DNA of 64,000 bases. Origin: Desulfosarcina ovata subsp. ovata. GTDB taxonomy: Bacteria; Desulfobacterota; Desulfobacteria; Desulfobacterales; Desulfosarcinaceae. The notes beneath the pieces were generated by a model. The model was given only the letters and a program-made list of their open reading frames with translations. It was not told where the DNA came from and did no database searches. The position numbers and the translations under genes were made by a program. The stretch is from positions 7,131,501 to 7,195,500 of the forward strand of contig NZ_AP021879.1 of NCBI RefSeq assembly GCF_009689005.1. The letters are read 5' to 3'. The number at the start of each line of letters is the position of its first letter. Position 1 is the first letter of the stretch. Below are positions 8,106 through 17,136 of the stretch, one piece after another.

Positions 8106-9320
8106 GATTCTGGTTCCGTTCGAGCAACTCCACTTCTTTTCTCGGTTTGCGGAACCTGAAGATATTTTTCTCTTCCACTTCTAACCACTTGCGATAAAAA
8201 TCTTCGTCCGCCTTCAGTCTCTCAAATACTGCCTTGAAATTTTCGTATTGGGATTGACGTATAATTGAGGGGATCGTTAATGATCCCTTTGACAGTTTTC
8301 CAGCAGTGCTTTGCTTGTAGTTTTCAAAATGGAGGAGGGAGTCAATCCAGGACACCAGGCATATCGTTATTGATACGCCTTGCTCACTCCTGATAGTGGC
8401 TCCCTCCATATCGGTTAGCTGCTTCGCATTCCTGAAAAACTCTTCAATTACCCATCTATGGCTGTAAGTGATGAGAATTTTACCGGCTTCCCAAGTGAGT
8501 TGATCGGTAAGTAAATATTTCGTGGTTTGAGTGGTGGGATCAACACTTTCAACAACACAATGCTTGCCAGTTATAGAATTTAAACGAAGCGTCTTAGTCT
8601 TCGTGTGATAAAGAACTTTTTGAGCTTTACCAGTTGCCGGGTCTGCTGTAAAGCCGTATTTTTCAACGTAAGAAATGGATTTATAAACCTCGGGCAGGGA
8701 CCGCGTGTAATATTGATTTTTTGACAATCGCCCTTTGGGGGTGAGCTTAGGGGGCTGGCATGGGACCCTGACCGTGTAATTGGGTTTGAGTTCGATAATA
8801 TAACTGAGCTCAAGGCGTTTAAGTTCTTTGATAAACGGCCCTGTGCAAAACCAGGAATCCGCTAACACCATGGAAGGGGGGAAACCGACTTCCAATGCCC
8901 ACTCCAGTATCTCGACGGCAAGCGCATACTTGGTTTTGTATGGATGGGCTTTCCCTCTTTGCCAAGGCATCGTCCCCGTTTCTTTGTGAAACATTCTGAA
9001 ATTGATTGGAAATTTGATAAGGTTTCCATCACTGTAATACACAAAAACAAGGCAGGTTGCCTTCATGTTCGTTCCAAAGGCATGATCGAATAAAACAAAC
9101 ACACCGTGAATCCATTTGCAGAATTTGGTATGGTGTTTCATTGTGTCGTCGATCAGAAAATAACCTGGTTGAAGGGTGTACATTTGCTGGATGCGTTTGG
9201 CATAAAGCAATTGCAACTCGGGGATGTAAAATTTTGCATCGGATAAAAAATAAGAAAGCGTGCTAACCGCCTTTTCTTCCAACCACATTCGACTAATGCG
9301 GCTCAGGTTGAATCCAGAAC
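8083..9320 (-). pseudogene. Outer IS transposase, C-terminal part
   Basis: DDE transposase with the IS4-superfamily YREK box YSHRWVIEEFFRNAK. DDE acidic residues appear in YFLIDDTMKHH and VLADSWFC. The visible frame could start at an ATG at 9342, but that codon lies inside the nested IS, so it is not the native start. Joining this part to 10728-10857 across one copy of the 9-bp duplication restores a continuous frame of 452 codons. The gene is therefore broken by the nested element. Confidence 0.82.
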
Positions 9321-10727
9321 CAATACTGTTCGGCACAGTCATTGATAAGAGTATTGAGCAATAACTTTGGCGATATTCACATCAAATATTTCTAACAAAT
9401 TATTTTTTACTGCTAATAACCAGTGAAGACCAATTTTATAAAACTGTTTTAATTTTTCTCCAAGAAGAGTTACTAACCCGCAAACATATGGTCTTTTTGC
9501 ATTTGAATTGGAGCATGAAGATGAAGTTAGCAAGGTTTCGTTCTTATTATTTTCTTCAGATTCATGCTCATCTTTTTCATTTTCTCTGCTTATTATTTCC
9601 GTATCTTGTTTGAATGATAATAACAATAGATAAGCAATCATATACAAGTAGAATTGTATCTGTACGCCATGAGGAGATTGGCTCATTAAGTGAATTCCCT
9701 TGAAGGTTCTTTTTATGAAGCGAAAAAAAAGTTCCACTTGCCACCTGTAAGCGTAAAGCATTATAATTTCGTAAGTTGTCAAATCATTTCTGTTTGTGAT
9801 CAAAATGTAGTTTTCGCCCATAGCCGTAAAGCTAACAATACGATAACTTGCTTTGTTTTCATCGCTATTGAATATTATATTTGAATCTGTGATGTCACTG
9901 AAAAATTTCAAGAATGTATCCGGTACGGTGGCAGTGAGACACTCTTTTACAGTGTACGTCATATTCGACTTTCCGCGAATAATAAAAAATGCATTGCTGT
10001 CGGATATCTGCTTGAACAGATTGAAAGCGATATAGCCTCGATCACAGACATATGTAATGCCTTCGCGAAGAATTTGCTTAACAAATTCTTTTTCGGAAAA
10101 GTTACCTTCCGTACTGATAAATTCGGTTGGAATCATTCGGTTGAGTTCAAAAGATAAATGCATTTTGATCGCATTAGCGGTTTTCTTGTAACAAGCCCAT
10201 GCCATATTGGAAATGGCCGGAAAAAGCGAACCATCTACAATTAGCATTTTTCCAAGATGACTGATTTCCGGAATTTTATGCAAATCCAATTCTTTTACCA
10301 ACTGATGGAATATATCTTTAAATATTTCTGGGGGATAACGATTAAACGCTTCATTATACATAGACTTCGATGCGACGACCAATCCTAATGCCTTAGCAGT
10401 TGGTGATGTTTTGATCTCAGTGACGATTTGTCCAACGCTTTTAATTCTGGTTATTATTCCAAAAAGCAAATTTGTGGTGAACGATGATAATGAAAGCTTG
10501 TAAGTGTCCAAATCATTATGGAGACTATTTTGAGTAACCTCAATCAATGGTAGCACCGGTGATAGAATTGTTTGAAAAACATTTTTGTCGATGTGTTCGC
10601 TCATGGAGACCTCCTGGTTAATTAATTGTACCCACCATGATTAAAACACAAAGCGATCTTTTTGTCCAGCGCTATTTTTTATTTTAATAACAAGATGTTA
10701 CGGCAATATGTATGCCGAACGGTATTG
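9321..10727 (-). mobile_element. Nested IS4-family insertion sequence
   Basis: 1407 bp, ends CAATACTGTTCGGCA (9321-9335) and its near-complement TGCCGAACGGTATTG (10713-10727), 14 of 15 matching. It is bracketed by a perfect 9-bp direct repeat ATCCAGAAC at 9312-9320 and 10728-10736, the target duplication. It carries one transposase gene and looks recent and intact. Confidence 0.88.
9339..10604 (-). CDS. IS4-family transposase (nested IS)
   Basis: A complete 421-residue DDE transposase. The first aspartate is in LIVDGSLFPAISN, a second in VCDRGYIAFNL, and the YREK box is YAYRWQVELFFRFIK. A low-complexity charged segment (about residues 345-370) splits the C-terminal region. An AGGAGG box precedes the ATG at 10604. 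The stop codon lies 18 bases inside the left end of the element. Likely functional. Confidence 0.85.
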   Translation of the reverse strand: MSEHIDKNVFQTILSPVLPLIEVTQNSLHNDLDTYKLSLSSFTTNLLFGIITRIKSVGQIVTEIKTSPTAKALGLVVASKSMYNEAFNRYPPEIFKDIFHQLVKELDLHKIPEISHLGKMLIVDGSLFPAISNMAWACYKKTANAIKMHLSFELNRMIPTEFISTEGNFSEKEFVKQILREGITYVCDRGYIAFNLFKQISDSNAFFIIRGKSNMTYTVKECLTATVPDTFLKFFSDITDSNIIFNSDENKASYRIVSFTAMGENYILITNRNDLTTYEIIMLYAYRWQVELFFRFIKRTFKGIHLMSQSPHGVQIQFYLYMIAYLLLLSFKQDTEIISRENEKDEHESEENNKNETLLTSSSCSNSNAKRPYVCGLVTLLGEKLKQFYKIGLHWLLAVKNNLLEIFDVNIAKVIAQYSYQ

Positions 10728-10857
10728 ATCCAGAACCCAATACCAAGGCCGTTGCGACCAGTATCATGTTATCAAATTGAATGTTGGTTAGCCCTGGTTT
10801 CAAAAAGGACAGCCCGGTGACAAGGAATGCGAGCGGCTTAGCGCACGGAATCTTCAT
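10728..10857 (-). pseudogene. Outer IS transposase, N-terminal part
   Basis: The first 43 or so codons of the outer transposase (MKIPCAKPLAFLVTGL to LVATALVLGSG) from ATG 10857. In the current sequence the frame reads 14 codons into the nested IS and stops at 10684, giving a 57-codon stub. The codons for GSG occur at both junctions in the same frame because of the target duplication. Confidence 0.75.
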
Positions 10858-10903
10858 CCTTATTATCCCTTCTATTTCAGCACGTTATACACCTCCAGAA
10901 ATA

Positions 10904-11446
10904 TTATCGCACATATTGAGAATAATGTCCCGCACTATTTTTCGAAAACTCGAGTAGATAGAATTCCTTAATTTTGTCAAATTGCAGTTGTTTTCCCTCT
11001 GGAATAACAGTTTCTTTTAGACTTTTCTCTATGCTGGCTGAAAGTTTAATCAATTCCTTTATATCCTCTGATCGGCTTTCTTTTACATCAACGATGGCTT
11101 CATTAAAGTCCCGTTTGTTTGTTTCCGAGAAAATCGCTTCTCGCCAAGCATTATTGATTTCAACCACAATTAGGTCCGATTTTTGAGCCATTCGAAACAG
11201 ATCACCGCTGATCATTCGCATCGAAAAATCAAAATTTTCATTGATTCGTTTCTGTTTATATTGATAGCGACTGTAGGCCACAAAAGATATGGATGCCGCA
11301 AGCAAAACCAATGAAATTACGACTACAACCCATTTTGGAAAAACGGATTTTTTCTTAGGCAGAGCTAAAGGGATATTACAATACGGGCATGTTTTTCCTT
11401 TATCGCTGATCATTTTACCACAATTTTCACATTTGATTGCAGCCAT
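10904..11446 (-). pseudogene. Zinc-ribbon membrane protein, C-terminus cut by IS
   Basis: N-terminal zinc ribbon (CENCG at residues 6-10, CPYC near 20-23), a single transmembrane helix at about residues 38-58 (WVVVVISLVLLAASISFVAY) and a helical domain presumably outside the membrane. Native codons run to EFYL at about 10955; the last 17 codons come from the IS inverted repeat. Function not known; zinc-ribbon plus one helix is a common layout of uncharacterised proteins. The original length cannot be told. Confidence 0.6.
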
Positions 11447-11938
11447 CCCACACCTCCCGTCAGTGAATTTCGTGTAAAACTAAATTCAAATCAAGTTCTG
11501 ATACTTATCAATCAAAATGGAAATGGAGCTATTATTGGGGAACGAAATTGAAAAGAAACGTTATTGTATCCATATCGTGTATTAAGCAAGCGATCATAAA
11601 ACAGACTGTTGATTTTATCAATCACAACAGGATGGAATTCATTTTATTTCTGGAAGCTGGAAATAAAAATGGGCAAAACCAAGGGAAAAGGCTTTGCCCC
11701 AATAGGAAGCGCAGAACAGTACAGCGGAAGCGGGTCTGGACTATGGGGGACAGTGTCCCCCAGTGGGGGTTGTATCGGCCGGAAGCCGGAAGACTTGAGC
11801 CCATCGCCTGATTGGTCGCTTTTCGTTACCGGGAACGAAAAGCGACGCCCTGGGACCGGGCCGTTTTGTTTGTGGCTCACAATCCGCCAAATATGATCCA
11901 CAAACGGGTTTGCCGATCATTCGTTGATGACAAGCCCG
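11447..11938. other. Hairpin-rich spacer, no gene seen
   Basis: No supported gene. A strong hairpin lies at 11815-11846: 13 perfect pairs GTCGCTTTTCGTT / AACGAAAAGCGAC around ACCGGG. Another occurs around 11750 (GGGGGACA...TGTCCCCC on the reverse strand). Short open frames here overlap these palindromes and have no family signature. Confidence 0.5.
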
Positions 11939-12168
11939 GCATTCCCCACGCGCGCGCGGATGCCATGTATACCGGTCTATTCGGTGTTTATGACGAACAG
12001 CATTCCCCACGCGCGCGCGGGAGGGGCGGCTTTTTAAGCCTCAGATGCTGATAAAGCTTGGCATTCCCCACGCGCGCGGGAGGGGCGCCATATGGTTGGT
12101 CTTAAAATGTCCTCAGGACAAAATAAACCCGAACCAGACGCATTCCCCACGCGCGCGGTAACCAGGGC
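11939..12168. CRISPR. CRISPR-like repeat remnant (four units)
   Basis: The 18-mer GCATTCCCCACGCGCGCG starts at 11939, 12000, 12061 and 12140. The first two intervals are both exactly 61 bases, the repeat-plus-spacer period of type I-E arrays (29 + 32), and the 18-mer resembles the 5' half of type I-E repeats. The 3' halves have diverged (units 2 and 3 keep GGGAGGGGCG, so a CCCC/GGGG stem is possible), and the last interval is 79. No cas gene is in the window. It may be a decayed orphan array or an unrelated repeat. Confidence 0.4.
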
Positions 12169-12404
12169 ATTGTCGAAAAAGGTTAACGAAGGTACGGCGG
12201 ATGGGGATCGGGTGAGTGGTGAGCAGTTAAGGGGGCGTGTCCGCCAAAAAGAATCAGACAGGAATTTATCTGGTCATAATGACCAAATAAAAAATAAACC
12301 CGAACCAAAGCCGGCGCCAAAGCACTGGACCTGCTGGTTTCGTTTCCGGTGACGGAACCTTTTAACCCTTTTGTCAGTGGTGGGTATAGCGGTGGGTAAT
12401 GAAA

Positions 12405-12437
12405 AAGGGGTTGCAGACCGAAAATCTGTAACCCCTT
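12405..12437. terminator. Bidirectional terminator-like hairpin
   Basis: Stem AAGGGGTTGCAGA (12405-12417) with TCTGTAACCCCTT (12425-12437), one G-T pair, loop CCGAAAA, followed on the plus strand by GTTTTGTTT and preceded by an A-run on the minus side. It lies about 190 bases after the end of the CoA-dehydratase activase gene (minus strand) and would end that operon. Confidence 0.6.
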
Positions 12438-12624
12438 GTTTTGTTTGGCTCCCCGCGTGCAACCCTCTTCATAACCGTTCTCCATTCGTTCATCTGAGAT
12501 ATTTCCCCTTCAGGTGAAGTTCACAGAAGAGTCCTGCCAGGAGGGAGGAATCCGCATGTCTCGTTTGACGAGCGGAGGGTTATGCCCTCTGCCTTCTGAC
12601 CGTCAAATTCAGTAATGCTGCAGG

Positions 12625-15600
12625 TTACATACCGATCCAGCGCTTCATCTGCCGCGCCTTATCCCACAGTCCCAGGTTGGACGCCCAGGCCCTCCATTTT
12701 TCGACCTCCAAAGACGTGTAGGCGTTGAAGGAATCCAGTTCGCGCGGCCATGCATCGGGAATGGCAAATCTTCGAGCTGTCCTCTGCGCCGGCTGTGTTC
12801 CCACCTCGCAGGGTACCTCTTCCCGTGCGGCTGTCACCATAAAATGGAGGCGGTTCATCACGTTGACCTCGCTTGCCCCTGCATCCATGTCCAGTGAAAG
12901 TAGATTCAGATGAGGAAACATATCCCTGAGTTTGTTTTCCATGCCCCGCCCGGTGATGTGGTTGGCAATGCAGCCGAAGGGCTGGAGACAGACGATGTTG
13001 CCGATCCCTTCATTGAGCATGGCGATCATTTCAGCCGTAAGAAGCCATCCTTCGCCGAACTGATTGGCCAAACTGACTACCTCGCCGGTTATCGCCGCCA
13101 GTTTTCTTATGTCATGAGCCTTTCTGTAAAAACGAAATCCCTGCATAATCCGCTCGATTTGGCCGACATGGTAATTTGAGTATATCTCCAGCAGTCTGTA
13201 TTTAATACGATCCGCCAAAGAACGTTTAAAAAAGGCCTTTTGGTCGTAGGTCTCATTGATAAAGCGCTGGGCGAAAAAATTCTGTATAGGAGGAAGAACC
13301 ACTTCCACCCCCTGGCCGGACAACCAGTCGATGATATTTCCGTTGGAGAAGAAGTTATATTTAACGAAGATTTCTCCAACGACTCCGACTCTTGGGACAG
13401 TCTTGTCGTTGATCTCAACCCGGTTGAAGTCCGCCACGGCCTTTTTCAGAAGATTGAGAAGATAATAATAATCTGCATTTTCGATGCCTGTCTCCATTTC
13501 AAAGAGATATTTTTTATGCAGGTTTTTGGATGTCCCGGGCACCTTTTCCCTGACCATTGTTGATAAATACATCCTGGCCAGGGGATCGGCGAAAATAATT
13601 CCCAAGCCCATCCGTTTTATCAGCCCCATTTTATCTATTTTAAACCACGGTTGTGCATTAATTTCCTCATTGGATATAGCGATTATCGGAACCTCATCCA
13701 GGCTGGCGGCGGCCAGTCCTTTTCTGATAAGCGACACGTAGGAGGATGCCCGGCATTGACCGCCGGTCTGGGTCATGACGACTGCGGTTTTTTCAGGATC
13801 GTACTTGCCTGATTGAAATGCCTTGATAATGTCGCCGGCTACCAGGACAGCGGGGTAGCACATATCATTGTTGACGGTTTTAAGCCCCCATTCAACCGAC
13901 CCCCTGTCCTGGGGCGGAAGAACTTCAACCCGATGACCGAAGGGCCTGAAAGCCGACGGGACCAGCGGTGAATAGAAGGGTGAAAAATAGGGGGCGATCA
14001 GGGTTCTCTTTCCGGCCTTGCCCACAACCGCCCGGCCCGTTTGCATTGTGCCGCCCCCTGCGGCCCTCGTTTTGCCGTTCTTTTCCTTCACCGCTTCCAG
14101 CATGGAGCGCAGTCTGATCCTGACGGCACCCAGGTTGGCGATTTCATCCATTTTAATCAAGGTATGAATCTTCCCGCCATAGCGCAGAATTTCTTTGACC
14201 TCATCAGCCGAAATCGCATCCGGCCCACAGCCGAAAGAGGTCAACTGAACCATTTGGGTATTCGCCGTGTTCGTTACCCACCATGCCGCTGTGTACAGTC
14301 TGTTTGTATAGCTCCATTGGGTCAGGACATTGACATCTTCCAGAGAGACGGTATCTGCATTCAGGGGAAGCGCGGTTTCACTGACGACGTCCACGCCGAG
14401 TTCCGTCAATACATCCGGAACACCGTGGTTGACAAGCGGGTCTGCATGGTAGGGTCGGCCGCAGAGGACAACGGTTGTCCGTCCCTCGGCCTCCGACCCG
14501 GCCAGCAGCGTTTTCGCCATGGACCTGAGTTCCGTTTTGTAATTCGATTGCGCCTTGACGCCCTTTTCAACACCTTCTGATATCGTCCGGTAATTGATTC
14601 CAACCCGCCTGAAAAACAGATAAAGCTGATCCTTCAGTAAACCGAAATCCTTAAAGCTGACAGATGGATTGTCCAGGGGGATTTGGAATTTTTTCTCTGG
14701 ATTGACAGCACTCTTCAATAAATCGGGATATCCGGTAACCACCGGGCAATTATAACTGTTTAAAGCATCTGCGTATTCTTCTTCCTCATAGACGACGCTC
14801 GGATAGAACAGCCTGTCGATGTTTTTCCCGGCAAGATCGAAAATATGCCCATGGGCAAGTTTAGCGGGGAAACAGATGTTTTCCGACATGACAGTGGAAG
14901 ACCCCTTTTCATATAATTGGAAATTGGACTCGGACGAGAGAACCACCCTGAAGCCGCATGTGGTCAAAAAGGCACACCAAAAGGGAAAGTTTTCATACAT
15001 GTTCAGGCAGCGGGGAATACCGTAGGTGAGAATCGGTTCGCCTTCGGGTTCCGTGTTTCGCTCAAACAGGAGCCTTATCTGATCATCAATCAGGTTCCTT
15101 CCTTTGCATTGCACATCCGGATTGTTGCTGAAGTGCCGCTCGCATCGGTTCCCTGTATAAAAATGGTTACCGTTGCTGAAAGTCAGTTTCAAAACCCTGC
15201 ACTGGTTTTCACATCCCCGGCAGCGGATTTCCTTTTTTGAAAAACCACTTTCCATCACCAATTTCTCAAAAGACAGGTCGCCGGTCTCCTGTGCCGGCCG
15301 ATCCGGACCTTTCAGCGCTTCTTGTTGCGGAGCAACGGGTGCCACAACATGCGCACGATGATTTGAAAGGGCTGTCAGGGCCGCACCGTAGGCTCCCATC
15401 AGTTCGGAAAGATCCGGTCTTATAACCTCCTTGTTCAGAAGCACCTCCAAGGTGCGTAATACGGCCGGATTTCGAAATGTTCCGCCCTGAACTACGATTT
15501 TGTTCCCCAGGACATCGACGTCCTTCAGCTTCAGCACTTTGTACAGAGCATTTTTGATAACCGAATACGCCAAACCTGCCGAAATGTCGCCGACCGTCGC

Positions 15601-17136
15601 CCCTTCCCGAAGGGCCTGCTTCACTTTGGAGTTCATGAAGATGGTGCAGCGGGTTCCCAGATCAAAAGGTGATTCGCTATCGCATGCAATCTCTGCGAAT
15701 TCCTGGACACTATACCCCAGCGAACGGGCAAACGTCTCAATAAAGGAACCACATCCCGATGAGCAGGCCTCATTGATCTGAATTTCAGCCACGGCGTTGT
15801 CATGAATATAGATCGCCTTCATGTCCTGCCCGCCGATATCCAGAATAAAGGATACATCCGGCTCAAAGCGCCGCGCCGCCCGGTAATGCGCCATGGTCTC
15901 AACCAGGCCGTCGTCCAGCCCGAAGGCGGTTCTTATGAGACTTTCACCATAGCCGGTGGCCGCCGTTCTGACGATCCGCGGGTGAAATCCGGCGGAAACA
16001 AACTTTTCCCTGAATTCGGCCAGTCCCTTTTTTACCGCCTGGATGGGATCGCCGTTGTTGGAGCCGTAATAGCCCAGAACCAGTTTGCCTTTCTCATCGA
16101 CAAGGACGATCTTGGTGGTGGTTGACCCCGAATCCACACCTAAAAAAAGATCTTTTCCTTTTGCCGCAGGCAGGTCAATCCTAGGAACCAAATTTCGCTC
16201 ATGCCTTTTTTGCCACATTTCAAATTCGCAATTGCTTTCAAACAGGGGGGGCAGCCTTTTGGTGCCGCTGTTGGTTACACGGCTGACGCCACTCTCGGAC
16301 ATGGATAAAAAATTGCCGATCCGGCCCCGACATGGTTTGCCATTGCGCACCATGGCCGCTCCCATGGCGGGAAGCAGTTCCGGATGATCCGGAATGACCA
16401 GGTCATCCGGATGCTCAATATTGAGCAGATTCGCAAAGGCTTTCCGCAGGTTTGAATAAAACGTCAGCGGCCCGCCCCCGACCAGTATTTTTCTTTCCAT
16501 ATCCCTTCCGCGGGACAAGGCGGTTATCACCTGAAGGGCGACCGAATGAAATATGGAAGCCGCCACATCTTCCCTGGATACATGGCAGCTCAGCAGGGCC
16601 TGAATGTCGGTTTTGGCGAAAACGCCGCACCGGGACGCAATCGGATAAATATTCGTGGCTTTTCCGGCCAGAACGTTCAGTTTAGCTACATCAATATCCA
16701 GGAGAACCGCCATTTGGTCAATGAAGGCGCCGGTCCCCCCGGCGCAACTGCCGTTCATCCGGATATCGGGACGACCATTGTCGTCGAAAAATATGATTTT
16801 GGAGTCTTCGCCGCCGATTTCAATAAACGTCCTGGCTTCGGGGAAAAATTTTTCGATAAAGTGCGCGGAGGCCACCACTTCCTGCACGAACGGCAGGCCG
16901 AAGAATTCGGCCGCACCCATCCCCGCCGATCCGGTAACCGCCAAATCAAGCTCCACGTCGCCAAGTTTCTCAAGGGCGTCATTAAAAATACGCCGTGTTG
17001 TTTCAACGGTTTTTCCCTGATGACGACAGTAGCGGGAAAATACCATGCCGCCCTCTTTATCCAGGATGACCGCCTTGGCTGTAGTTGAACCGATATCGAT
17101 CCCGGCAAAATAGAGACTGTCTGCCTGTTTTGTCAT
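12625..17136 (-). CDS. Giant 2-hydroxyacyl-CoA dehydratase activase (BcrA/BadF/HgdC-like)
   Basis: A 1503-residue protein. Domains in order: first ASKHA ATPase/activase domain (residues 10-270; FAGIDIGSTTAKAV, cluster cysteines at about 131 in MNGSCAGGTG and 170 in ASRCGVF); second activase domain (340-600; FLGVDSGSTTTKIVL, EACSSGCGSF, GTRCTIF); a cysteine-rich linker (CRGCENQCRVLKL); a DUF2229 region; and an HgdB-like C-terminus ending in LQPFGCIANHITGRGMEN. HgdC-type activases use ATP to inject an electron into dehydratases or benzoyl-CoA reductases. The all-in-one architecture is known in anaerobes, but its substrate is unclear. The ATG overlaps the upstream stop by four bases (ATGA). Confidence 0.88.
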   Translation of the reverse strand: MTKQADSLYFAGIDIGSTTAKAVILDKEGGMVFSRYCRHQGKTVETTRRIFNDALEKLGDVELDLAVTGSAGMGAAEFFGLPFVQEVVASAHFIEKFFPEARTFIEIGGEDSKIIFFDDNGRPDIRMNGSCAGGTGAFIDQMAVLLDIDVAKLNVLAGKATNIYPIASRCGVFAKTDIQALLSCHVSREDVAASIFHSVALQVITALSRGRDMERKILVGGGPLTFYSNLRKAFANLLNIEHPDDLVIPDHPELLPAMGAAMVRNGKPCRGRIGNFLSMSESGVSRVTNSGTKRLPPLFESNCEFEMWQKRHERNLVPRIDLPAAKGKDLFLGVDSGSTTTKIVLVDEKGKLVLGYYGSNNGDPIQAVKKGLAEFREKFVSAGFHPRIVRTAATGYGESLIRTAFGLDDGLVETMAHYRAARRFEPDVSFILDIGGQDMKAIYIHDNAVAEIQINEACSSGCGSFIETFARSLGYSVQEFAEIACDSESPFDLGTRCTIFMNSKVKQALREGATVGDISAGLAYSVIKNALYKVLKLKDVDVLGNKIVVQGGTFRNPAVLRTLEVLLNKEVIRPDLSELMGAYGAALTALSNHRAHVVAPVAPQQEALKGPDRPAQETGDLSFEKLVMESGFSKKEIRCRGCENQCRVLKLTFSNGNHFYTGNRCERHFSNNPDVQCKGRNLIDDQIRLLFERNTEPEGEPILTYGIPRCLNMYENFPFWCAFLTTCGFRVVLSSESNFQLYEKGSSTVMSENICFPAKLAHGHIFDLAGKNIDRLFYPSVVYEEEEYADALNSYNCPVVTGYPDLLKSAVNPEKKFQIPLDNPSVSFKDFGLLKDQLYLFFRRVGINYRTISEGVEKGVKAQSNYKTELRSMAKTLLAGSEAEGRTTVVLCGRPYHADPLVNHGVPDVLTELGVDVVSETALPLNADTVSLEDVNVLTQWSYTNRLYTAAWWVTNTANTQMVQLTSFGCGPDAISADEVKEILRYGGKIHTLIKMDEIANLGAVRIRLRSMLEAVKEKNGKTRAAGGGTMQTGRAVVGKAGKRTLIAPYFSPFYSPLVPSAFRPFGHRVEVLPPQDRGSVEWGLKTVNNDMCYPAVLVAGDIIKAFQSGKYDPEKTAVVMTQTGGQCRASSYVSLIRKGLAAASLDEVPIIAISNEEINAQPWFKIDKMGLIKRMGLGIIFADPLARMYLSTMVREKVPGTSKNLHKKYLFEMETGIENADYYYLLNLLKKAVADFNRVEINDKTVPRVGVVGEIFVKYNFFSNGNIIDWLSGQGVEVVLPPIQNFFAQRFINETYDQKAFFKRSLADRIKYRLLEIYSNYHVGQIERIMQGFRFYRKAHDIRKLAAITGEVVSLANQFGEGWLLTAEMIAMLNEGIGNIVCLQPFGCIANHITGRGMENKLRDMFPHLNLLSLDMDAGASEVNVMNRLHFMVTAAREEVPCEVGTQPAQRTARRFAIPDAWPRELDSFNAYTSLEVEKWRAWASNLGLWDKARQMKRWIGM

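Larger units (their letters stand above)
8028..10954 (-). mobile_element. Outer insertion sequence (IS4/IS701-like), interrupted
   Basis: Perfect 21-bp terminal inverted repeats at 8028-8048 and 10934-10954 (outer bases CTCGAGTTTTCG). Without the nested IS and one copy of its target duplication the element would be 1511 bp, normal for a one-gene IS. No matching target duplication is seen at its ends (TTTT on the left, TAGA on the right), and its two flanks belong to different genes, so the locus was rearranged after insertion. Confidence 0.8.

Noticed and set aside
9300..9342. ATG at 9342 as the start of the outer transposase
   Set aside because: The codon lies inside the nested IS; the real N-terminus is at 10857.
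11548..12010. Several short open frames in the spacer
   Set aside because: They span strong palindromes, overlap each other on both strands and have no recognisable features.
12490..12620. Minus-strand segment with CACCTGAAGGGG and CTCAG, reminiscent of a glycine riboswitch
   Set aside because: It lies downstream of the activase gene with no target gene after it, and the conserved core is incomplete. Could not be supported by eye.
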